The translations under genes and the position numbers were made by a program. A DNA stretch of 64,000 nt, from positions 248,001-312,000 of the forward strand of contig CAWCTH010000003.1 in the NCBI GenBank assembly GCA_963798445.1, in the 5' to 3' direction. Under the pieces are notes generated by a model. It saw only the letters and a list, made by a program, of their open reading frames with translations. It was not told the origin of the DNA and did not search any database. Positions 1 to 6,791 of the stretch are shown piece after piece (the first letter of the stretch is position 1; each line of letters opens with the position of its first letter). This stretch comes from DASXAI01 sp963798445. Lineage in GTDB: Bacteria > Actinomycetota > Acidimicrobiia > Acidimicrobiales > Ilumatobacteraceae.

Positions 1-897
1 CTCAGAGCCGGCCGGTCCGTCGACTCGAACCACGAGCTCGGCGCGGTCGGCGCCGCCAACATCGCGGTCGGGCTGTTCCAGGGCTTCCCGATCAGCAGTA
101 GCTCGACTCGGACGCCTGTCGCCGAGGCCGCGGGAGCGCGAACCCAACTGACCGGACTCGTCGGGGCCATCGCCGTCGTGGTCCTGCTCGTCGCCTTTCC
201 CGATCTCTTCCGGGATCTCCCTGCGACAACACTGGCGGCGGTGGTGATCGCCGCCGCGCTCGCATTGGTGGAGGTGCGCGGTGTATGCATGCTGGCCTCG
301 CAGCGGCGCAGTGAACTCGTGCTCTCGCTCGTCGCCTTCTTCGGGGTGGCGCTCCTGGGCGTGCTGCCCGGCATCGGGCTGGCGGTGGCCGTGTCGCTGC
401 TCAACTTCGTCCGGAAGTCGTGGCGACCCCACACCACCGATCTCGTCCGTGTCGACGGTCTGAAGGGCTATCACGACCGCGACCGTCATCCCGAGGGTCG
501 TTCCATCCCGGGGCTCCTGCTGTACCGCTTCGACGGACCGCTCTTCTTCGCCAACGCCGAGGAGTTCCGCACCGACCTGCTGGACCGCGTAGGCCGCGCG
601 TCCGAGCCCGTCCGGAGGGTGGTCGTGTCGGCCGAACCCATCACCGATGTCGACGCGACGGCCGCTGACGCGCTGGGCGAGCTGCTCGACGATCTCAACC
701 AGCGCGGCGTAGAGCTCGGCTTTGCCGAGCTGAAAGGCCCGGTGCGCGATCGGCTCGAGCCCTACGGCATCGTTGACCGGATCGGGCGGCAGCACTTCTA
801 CCGCACGGTCGGAGAGGCCGTGAAGAGCTACGTCGCCGACACGGGTACCGCCTGGGTCGACTGGGACGACGAGGGCAAGGACGCGCCGCGGGAGTGA
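1..897 (+). CDS. SulP-family anion transporter, C-terminal part (5' end outside window)
   Basis: This is the last 298 codons of a SulP/SLC26 permease, which moves sulfate, bicarbonate or related anions across the inner membrane. The reading frame is open from base 1, so the start lies upstream. The first ~60 residues carry the conserved helix region NHELGAVGAANI and GLFQGFPISSS. Two or three more hydrophobic segments follow, to about residue 140. The cytoplasmic tail, about residues 165-275, is a STAS domain: a beta strand (LLYRFDGPLFFANAEEF) and a DVDATAADAL helix start, where relatives usually have DSTG or DSSG. The acidic tail ends in GKDAPRE. The family assignment is firm, but the anion cannot be read from the sequence. 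Confidence 0.93.
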   Translation, partial: LRAGRSVDSNHELGAVGAANIAVGLFQGFPISSSSTRTPVAEAAGARTQLTGLVGAIAVVVLLVAFPDLFRDLPATTLAAVVIAAALALVEVRGVCMLASQRRSELVLSLVAFFGVALLGVLPGIGLAVAVSLLNFVRKSWRPHTTDLVRVDGLKGYHDRDRHPEGRSIPGLLLYRFDGPLFFANAEEFRTDLLDRVGRASEPVRRVVVSAEPITDVDATAADALGELLDDLNQRGVELGFAELKGPVRDRLEPYGIVDRIGRQHFYRTVGEAVKSYVADTGTAWVDWDDEGKDAPRE

Positions 898-1011
898 GGC
901 GCGACCAGGAGCGGGCCGCGGTGGTCGAGCGCGCGCCGCTGGCTGCGATCGCTTGACCCCGGTCCTCGGGCGCTCGCCCGCCACGCGCAGTGGCCGCGTT
1001 GGGCTCCGCGA

Positions 1012-1064
1012 GCGAACTGACGCGCGTTGTCCGTCACATACGACGAGAAAGCGAGTCAGTTCGC
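1012..1064. repeat. 10-bp inverted repeat between convergent genes
   Basis: GCGAACTGAC (1012-1021) and its exact reverse complement GTCAGTTCGC (1055-1064) are separated by 33 bases. They lie in the 264-bp gap between the convergent 3' ends of the SulP gene and the serine hydrolase. The arms could act as a bidirectional terminator or be the remains of an element. There is no T-tract and the loop is long, so function is uncertain. I see no gene in this gap. Confidence 0.35.
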
Positions 1065-1161
1065 CAGGCGGTCCGGGCGGCAGCCACGGAGCGTCGGGGG
1101 CTGGCGATGGCGGCCAGCGCGTCGAGCCGGGCCGCCCGCCGGCCGCCGCGCCCGGCCACCT

Positions 1162-2289
1162 TCAACCGGTGCCCTCGTAGACGGCCTTCACGATGTTCTT
1201 GCCCCGCGGATCGCCAGTGAGCTCGCTGTCCATGCGGTTCATCACGTACGCCACGGACGTACGCGCATCGAGATCGACGAGGGCGATCGAGCCGCCGTAG
1301 CCACCCCAGAAGAAGTGACGGGGGTTGGGGCTGGTCATCCAGCCCTCCAGCCACAGGCCGAACCCCATCCCGAAGCGCACGCCGAGCTCCAGGACGAGGT
1401 CCTTTCCGTTGCTCTGCTCCTCGAGCACTCGCTCGACGGTCTCCGGGCTCATCAGCCGCACACCGTCGACGGTTCCGCCGCACGCCAGTGCGGAGTGGAC
1501 TCGAGCCACCGACCTGGCGTTGCCCGTGCCGCCTGCGGCAGGGATCTCGGCACCCCGCCATTCCCGGGTGCGCGGCTCGGTGGCGTCGATCAAGCAGCTG
1601 AGCAAGGTCCGGCCGGCAATGGAGGTGGGATCGAAATCCTGGTTGGCGATGTCGATCACCGGCGGGATGAGCTCGGCGACGCGACCATCCTCGGACGCCG
1701 GCAGGCCGATGTGGAAGTCGGCGCCGAGGGGAACGGCGACTTCCTCGCGGAAGAACGTGCCCATCGTGCGTCCGTCGATGCGGCGCAGGATCTCGCCCTG
1801 GAGGTAACCCTGCGTGATGGCGTGGTAACCCGACACGGTGCCCGGTTCCCACCATGGCGCCTGGGCCTCCAAACCCTTGACCACGCGGTCCCAGTCGTAC
1901 AGCGTCGCCGCCGCGATCGGCGGGTCGAAACCCGGGAGGCCGGCGGTGTGGCTCATGACGTGGCGGACGAGCACACCCTCCTTGCCGTTCTGCTCGAACC
2001 CGGGCCAGTAGCGGGCCACGGGAGCATCGAAGTCGAGCTGTCCACGGTCGGCCAGCATCAGCATGCACACCGTCGCCATGGTCTTGGTCGTGGAGTACAC
2101 GTTGATGATCGTGTCGCGCTCCCACGCCGTGCCCTTCGGATCGGCATCGCCGGCCCACAGGTCGACGACGGGCTCGCCATCGACGGTGACGGCGACGCTG
2201 GCTCCGACTTCCAAGCCGCGCTCGAAGTTGTCCGTGAAGGCGTCGGCGACCCTTCCGTACCCGTCGTTGCAAAATCCGTGCAGCTCCAT
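1162..2289 (-). CDS. Serine hydrolase, class C beta-lactamase/esterase (EstB-like) family
   Basis: A 375-residue penicillin-binding-fold hydrolase. The nucleophile motif S66-T-T-K69 sits in NVYSTTKTMATV, followed by the typical LDFDAPVARYWP and MSHTAGLPGF segments. Tyr155 (SGYHAITQG) fits the second catalytic motif. The C-terminal part contains FFWGGYGGS, where esterases of this family usually have an HxG or WGG loop. There is no signal peptide, which argues for a cytoplasmic esterase or lactone hydrolase rather than a secreted beta-lactamase. A close structural paralogue lies at 39662-40870. With BVMO genes nearby, hydrolysis of BVMO-made esters or lactones is plausible, but that is inference. 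Confidence 0.9.
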   Translation of the reverse strand: MELHGFCNDGYGRVADAFTDNFERGLEVGASVAVTVDGEPVVDLWAGDADPKGTAWERDTIINVYSTTKTMATVCMLMLADRGQLDFDAPVARYWPGFEQNGKEGVLVRHVMSHTAGLPGFDPPIAAATLYDWDRVVKGLEAQAPWWEPGTVSGYHAITQGYLQGEILRRIDGRTMGTFFREEVAVPLGADFHIGLPASEDGRVAELIPPVIDIANQDFDPTSIAGRTLLSCLIDATEPRTREWRGAEIPAAGGTGNARSVARVHSALACGGTVDGVRLMSPETVERVLEEQSNGKDLVLELGVRFGMGFGLWLEGWMTSPNPRHFFWGGYGGSIALVDLDARTSVAYVMNRMDSELTGDPRGKNIVKAVYEGTG

Positions 2290-2384
2290 GGAACTCCCCG
2301 ATCCTCTGGTGCCCTGAGATTAGGCAGAATGGAGGCCAAGGGAAACCGGTGGGTACTCCACCCGCCACGCAACGGGGGGTCACC

Positions 2385-3635
2385 ATGCGCTTCAGCATCT
2401 TCTACGAGCACCAGCTGCCACGTCCGTGGGACGAGGGTGCCGAGGCCCGCGTCATCGGCGAAGCCCTCGAGCAGGTGCAGCTGGCCGACCAGCTGGGTTT
2501 CGACTGCGTCTGGGAGGTCGAGCACCACTTCCTCGAGGAGTACTCCCATTCCTCGTCGCCGGAGATCTTCCTGGCCGCCTGCGCCGCCACCACGAAGAAC
2601 ATCAAGATCGGCCACGGCATCGTGCCCGTCCTCCCCGGCTACAACCACCCGGCCCGGGTGGCCGAGCGGATCGGCACGCTCGACATCGTGAGCCGCGGGC
2701 GCGTGCAGTTCGGCACGGGCGAGACGTCGAGCGACATCGAGCTGCTCGGCTTCGAGATCGAGCGCGCCGACAAGCGCAAGATGTGGGAGGAGACCGTCCC
2801 GCAGATCGCCCGCATGATGGCGCAGGACCCGTACGAGGGCTTCCACGGCACCTACTTCTCCATGCCACCCCGCAACGTCGTGCCCAAGCCGATCCAGCGT
2901 CCCCACCCACCGATCTGGGTGGCGTGCTCGCAGCGCGAGACGATCCGCATGGCCGGCAGCCGCGGCATCGGAGCCTTGAGCTTCTCGTTCATCGATCCGG
3001 CCGAGGCCAAGAACTGGGTCGACGACTACTACGCCCAGTTCGAGGCCTGCACCGACCCGGTCGGGTTGGCGCCGAACCCGAACATCGCCGTGACGACGGG
3101 ATTCATGTGCCACGAGGACGAGCAGACCGCCATCGACCGCGGGCTGGACGGCTTCCACTTCTTCGCCTACTCGCTCTCGCACTACTACGTCCACGGGACG
3201 CACCGCCCTGGCCGCACGGACGTGTGGAGCGAGTTCGAGGCCAACCGCGCCTCCATGGGATTCGAGAAGCTGGCGGCGGAGACCAAGAAGGCCCGTGAGG
3301 ACGCCGGCGCCGCGACCGAGGAGACGGGCCTCAACTCCTTGCGGGGCTGCATCGGCACGCCGGAGCAGATCCGCACGTTCGTACGCGAGTACGAGGACGC
3401 GGGCGTGGACGAACTGATCTTCATCAGCCAAGCCGGCAAGAACCAGCACGAGCACATCTGCGCCTCGATGGAGCTGTTCGCCCGCGAGGTGATGCCTGAG
3501 TTCAAGGCGCGCGCCGCCGACATCGAGGCGGCCAAGCGTCAGCGCCTGGCCGCCACCATCGCCCGGCTGTCGGACCACAACGTCGATCTTCGACCGGAGA
3601 TCGACCTCAGCGTGACCGCCAACGCGTTGATCTGA
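2385..3635 (+). CDS. LLM-class flavin-dependent (luciferase-like) monooxygenase
   Basis: A 416-residue bacterial-luciferase-like TIM barrel that would use reduced flavin (FMNH2 or F420H2) to oxidise a small substrate. It opens MRFSIFYEHQLPRPW and carries CVWEVEHHF, GHGIVPVLPGYNHPARVAERI and SRGRVQFGTGETSS, the usual family signposts. I start at the ATG at 2385 because of the G-rich stretch just upstream (2374-2380) and because the family begins with MRFSIFYEH. An in-frame GTG 36 bases earlier adds only atypical residues. The gene is 95 bp from the divergent serine hydrolase, so the two probably share a promoter region. Its stop is 6 bp from the convergent esterase stop. Substrate unknown. Confidence 0.9.
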   Translation: MRFSIFYEHQLPRPWDEGAEARVIGEALEQVQLADQLGFDCVWEVEHHFLEEYSHSSSPEIFLAACAATTKNIKIGHGIVPVLPGYNHPARVAERIGTLDIVSRGRVQFGTGETSSDIELLGFEIERADKRKMWEETVPQIARMMAQDPYEGFHGTYFSMPPRNVVPKPIQRPHPPIWVACSQRETIRMAGSRGIGALSFSFIDPAEAKNWVDDYYAQFEACTDPVGLAPNPNIAVTTGFMCHEDEQTAIDRGLDGFHFFAYSLSHYYVHGTHRPGRTDVWSEFEANRASMGFEKLAAETKKAREDAGAATEETGLNSLRGCIGTPEQIRTFVREYEDAGVDELIFISQAGKNQHEHICASMELFAREVMPEFKARAADIEAAKRQRLAATIARLSDHNVDLRPEIDLSVTANALI

Positions 3636-3641
3636 ACGCGG

Positions 3642-5174
3642 CTAGAGCACGCCCTCCCAGAGCGCGACTTCATCGGCACTCGGCTGCAACTCGACACGGC
3701 ACGGCTCGTCGAAGATCATCGTCGGCCGGGTGGCGGCGTCGTAGCGGGGCCACTCGGGCAGCGCCGCGTTGTTCGGGTCGCCCTCCTTCACGAACGACAC
3801 CCACGCCGAGTGCGTCGCCGCTGCTAGCCCGCGTGGTCGAGCGTCGCCCAGGAACCCTGCCGCCTGCGCGTTGTCGATCTGATCGAACGCGAACGGGACC
3901 TCGAGGAAGTGGTGAGCACCGAACGCGCCGCCACGAGCGGGCGTGCGCCAGTCGAACCGGTACATCCAGAGGTCGGGGTTGTGGCGCACCTGCGCGTCGG
4001 CCATGCGGATGGCCGGAATGGTGAACATGCGGTCGGTCTCGACGGCCGCGACGAGCTCATGGAACTCGGCGCCCGGACGGTTCCCGGAGTAGAGCGCGAG
4101 CGCGTCGGCCCCGCTCTTGCCGGCGGCACCGAACACGCCGTCCATCGTGGCCTCTACGAGCTCCTGGCTGAACATCTCCTTGAGGTCCACGAGGAAGATC
4201 AGCGCCTCCTCCTTCGTGGTGCCCATCATCACCGAGACGTCCTTGGCGGCCCCGGCGGCGATGGCATCGATGGGCCGCCGCGGCAGCGCCTCGGTGCCGT
4301 ACGTCGGCTGGAAGCACATAGCCGAAGCGGCGGCCTCGCCGAACCGGGACGGATCGCGCGTCTGGCCGAGCTCGTCGTTGAGCTTGCCCTGCGTCTCCAG
4401 CAGCGACTCGGACGACACGCGCGCCAGTGCATCGAGATCGCCGGGGCTGACGCCCAGCATGTCGAGCATGTGGCCGGCGATCATCGATGCCGTGGGCGCG
4501 CTGATGCCGTTGTGGGCAGCACCACTCTGAGGAATGGCCCGGTGGAACAGTCCCTTGGCGCGCGGCATGGCCAGCAGCGTGCCGACCGACATGCCACCTG
4601 CCGACTCGCCGGCGATCGTAACCTTGGCCGGATCGCCGCCGAACGCGGCGACGTTCTGCTGGACCCACTCGAGCGCGGCGATCTGGTCGAGCATGCCCAG
4701 GTTGCCGGAGTCGCCCAGTTCGGGGAACAGGTCGCCGAGGTGCCAGAAGCCCTGGACGCCGAGGCGATAGTTCAGCGTGACGGCCACGACGCCGTCGCGA
4801 GCGAAGGCGGCACCGTTGTAGACGTCGTCGATGCCGCTACCGGCGAAGAAGGCGCCGCCGTGGATCCACACCAGCACCGGCAACCCCACCGCGCCCGGGT
4901 CAGGCGTCCAGACGTTCAGATTGAGGCAATCGTCGCCCGCCGGGTTCTGCGGTGTCCCAAGCTCGCCGAAGATGCCGGGCATGGGACGTTGCAGGGCCAC
5001 CACGCCGTAGTGCGACGCGTCGCGGACACCATCCCACGGCGCTGGCGGCGCGGGCGGCCGCAACCGCTGCTCGCCGACCGGTGGTGCGGCGTACGGGATG
5101 CCCTTGAACGTGTGCACCCCCTGGTCTTGCGCTCCCGAGACCTGTCCCGTCGAGATGCGGACCGTCGTCGCCAT
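3642..5174 (-). CDS. Type B carboxylesterase
   Basis: A 510-residue alpha/beta-hydrolase of the carboxylesterase/para-nitrobenzyl esterase family. The N-terminal half shows FKGIPYAAPP, the DDCLNLNVWTP motif, the oxyanion-hole HGGAF (105-109) and the nucleophile elbow GESAGG with Ser191. The acid residue is probably in the TTKEEALIF segment, and the catalytic His is in the GAHHFLEVPFAF segment. Length is normal for the family. There is no obvious signal peptide. It would cleave carboxylic esters in the cytoplasm. It is divergent from the ABC uptake operon across a 196-bp gap, so joint control with uptake is possible. Confidence 0.93.
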   Translation of the reverse strand: MATTVRISTGQVSGAQDQGVHTFKGIPYAAPPVGEQRLRPPAPPAPWDGVRDASHYGVVALQRPMPGIFGELGTPQNPAGDDCLNLNVWTPDPGAVGLPVLVWIHGGAFFAGSGIDDVYNGAAFARDGVVAVTLNYRLGVQGFWHLGDLFPELGDSGNLGMLDQIAALEWVQQNVAAFGGDPAKVTIAGESAGGMSVGTLLAMPRAKGLFHRAIPQSGAAHNGISAPTASMIAGHMLDMLGVSPGDLDALARVSSESLLETQGKLNDELGQTRDPSRFGEAAASAMCFQPTYGTEALPRRPIDAIAAGAAKDVSVMMGTTKEEALIFLVDLKEMFSQELVEATMDGVFGAAGKSGADALALYSGNRPGAEFHELVAAVETDRMFTIPAIRMADAQVRHNPDLWMYRFDWRTPARGGAFGAHHFLEVPFAFDQIDNAQAAGFLGDARPRGLAAATHSAWVSFVKEGDPNNAALPEWPRYDAATRPTMIFDEPCRVELQPSADEVALWEGVL

Positions 5175-5370
5175 GATGACCCCCTTGACGCTTGCCCCGG
5201 CGCGTGTTCTAGCCGCGCCACGGGCACTTGACCAGACGGCGACAGGACGACTGCCGAGCGTTTGTTAAGTGCGCGCCGGTCGCACGTTCAGCGGCGCGTG
5301 CTGTCCTTGGCCGCTCAGCCGTGCTTAAGTACCCCCCGGGGAAATGCAGTTCGCTTCAAGGGGGAACAAC
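5175..5370. promoter_or_regulatory. Divergent promoter region, esterase / ABC operon
   Basis: This 196-bp gap between two divergent starts must hold both promoters. It contains two direct octamers, TTAAGTGC (5265-5272) and TTAAGTAC (5325-5332), spaced 60 bases apart. A strong purine-rich ribosome site (AAGGGGGAA, around 5358-5366) precedes the lipoprotein ATG at 5371. I cannot assign -35/-10 boxes with confidence. Confidence 0.4.
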
Positions 5371-6729
5371 ATGGACGGTTCAGCCCGCCGCCGCGGATCT
5401 GTCGTGTGCGCGGCAGCAGCTCTGGCCCTCGTCGCCGCCGCCTGCGGTGGTGACAACAGCGGGGGCAGCAGTGCGGCCACCACGGCCGCGCCCGCCGCGA
5501 CCACCGCCTCCGCGGCAGTAACGACCGCCGCCGGCGCGGCGACCACCACCGCCACCACGGCAGCCGGTGGGGCAGCCACGACGGCCGGCGCGAAAGTCGA
5601 CCGCACGGGCGAGACGATCACGATCGGCTACATCAACAACGAGGGTGGGGCGTTCTCGTTGCCCGAGTTCCGCGTGGGGGGCGAGGTGGCCGTCGACGCC
5701 ATCAACAAGGCCGGCGGGGTGGGCGGCGCGCAGATCAAGCTGGACATGTGCCTCAGCGACGCCACACCGGAGGGATCGATCAACTGCGCCAACAAGTTCG
5801 TCGACGAGAAGGTGAACCTCGTGTACGCCGGGATCGACGTTGCCTCGGACGCTTTCCTGCCGATCATCAGCCAGGCCGGCATCCCGTACGTGAGCTCGAA
5901 CTCGTGGGGGCCTGCACAGAAGAACGATCCGAACTCGCACCTGCTCCACGCCGCCGCCGGCGCGTTCACGGTGGCGCCGCTCAAGACGTTGAAGGACCTC
6001 GGCATGCAGAACGTGGCCGTCGTGCTGGAGAACACGCCCGCCGGCCAGGACTTCCTGAACAACGTCGTGGGACCCATCGGTGAGCAGAAGCTGGGCCTCA
6101 AGATCCAGCGGATCCTGGTGGACCCGGCCAACGCCGACTATGCCTCCGCCGTCGGCACCGCGCAGGCGGGTGGCGCCGACGCCATCTGGGGTCAGCTCAC
6201 CGAGCCCGGCTGCATCGGCCTGGCGACGGCGACCAACCAGCTCGCATTTAGCGGCCCGGTCGTCTTGGGGAGCTGCACGGCCTACATCCAGGTGCTGAAG
6301 GACAAGGCGGTCGGGACGTACACGTCGGGCGACGTGTTCATCCCGGAGATCGCCAAGTACGCGCCGGCCGACATCCAGGAGCGACTGAAGACGTATACGG
6401 ACAACATGACGGCCGCAGGCCAGCAGCAGTACCTCAACGGCTTCGCCGTCGCTCCGTACTCGGCCATGTTCGAGCTGAAGTCGATCCTCGAGACCATCCC
6501 GGCCGGGCCGATCGACGGCAAGGCGATCAACACGGCGTTCACCAACGCCAAGACCTCGCCGGGCTACCTCGGTCCAGACCTGCACTGCGGCGAGCAACCG
6601 TGGCCGACGGAGCTCTCCCACTGCCGGGCCGACATCCTCACCTACAAGGTCGTCAAAGACGACGCCGGCAACATCGTCCGGCAGCCGACCACGCCCGACT
6701 TCCAGGACTACTCCGACCTCGTCAAGTGA
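5371..6729 (+). CDS. ABC transporter substrate-binding lipoprotein (branched-chain amino acid / HAAT type)
   Basis: A 452-residue periplasmic-binding protein. The first ~25 residues form a lipoprotein signal: MDGSARRRG, a hydrophobic stretch, then the lipobox VAAAC. The following ~50 residues are a low-complexity Ala/Thr linker. The ligand-binding fold starts with ETITIGYINNEGGAFSLPEF, and GGEVAVDAINKAGGVGGAQIKL is typical of the LivJ/Peripla_BP_6 family. I place the start at 5371, eight bases after AAGGGGGAA, rather than at the upstream in-frame ATG (5344). It heads the operon with the fused permease-ATPase and LivF-type ATPase. Solutes of such systems range from amino acids to aromatic and steroid-derived acids, so the substrate is unknown. 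Confidence 0.92.
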   Translation: MDGSARRRGSVVCAAAALALVAAACGGDNSGGSSAATTAAPAATTASAAVTTAAGAATTTATTAAGGAATTAGAKVDRTGETITIGYINNEGGAFSLPEFRVGGEVAVDAINKAGGVGGAQIKLDMCLSDATPEGSINCANKFVDEKVNLVYAGIDVASDAFLPIISQAGIPYVSSNSWGPAQKNDPNSHLLHAAAGAFTVAPLKTLKDLGMQNVAVVLENTPAGQDFLNNVVGPIGEQKLGLKIQRILVDPANADYASAVGTAQAGGADAIWGQLTEPGCIGLATATNQLAFSGPVVLGSCTAYIQVLKDKAVGTYTSGDVFIPEIAKYAPADIQERLKTYTDNMTAAGQQQYLNGFAVAPYSAMFELKSILETIPAGPIDGKAINTAFTNAKTSPGYLGPDLHCGEQPWPTELSHCRADILTYKVVKDDAGNIVRQPTTPDFQDYSDLVK

Positions 6730-6791
6730 CCTGACATGACGGTGTCCGGAGCGTCCGCTCCGGATGCCGTCGCAGCAGAACCAGGAGGCAC

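Noticed and set aside
1027..2691. Long plus-strand frame opposite the serine hydrolase
   Set aside because: Arg/Pro/His-rich translation with no domain; it is the antisense of a well-supported gene, as usual in GC-rich DNA.
5265..5332. Direct TTAAGT(G/A)C octamers as a firm operator
   Set aside because: Only two short copies 60 bases apart, with no symmetry; noted in the promoter entry but not claimed.
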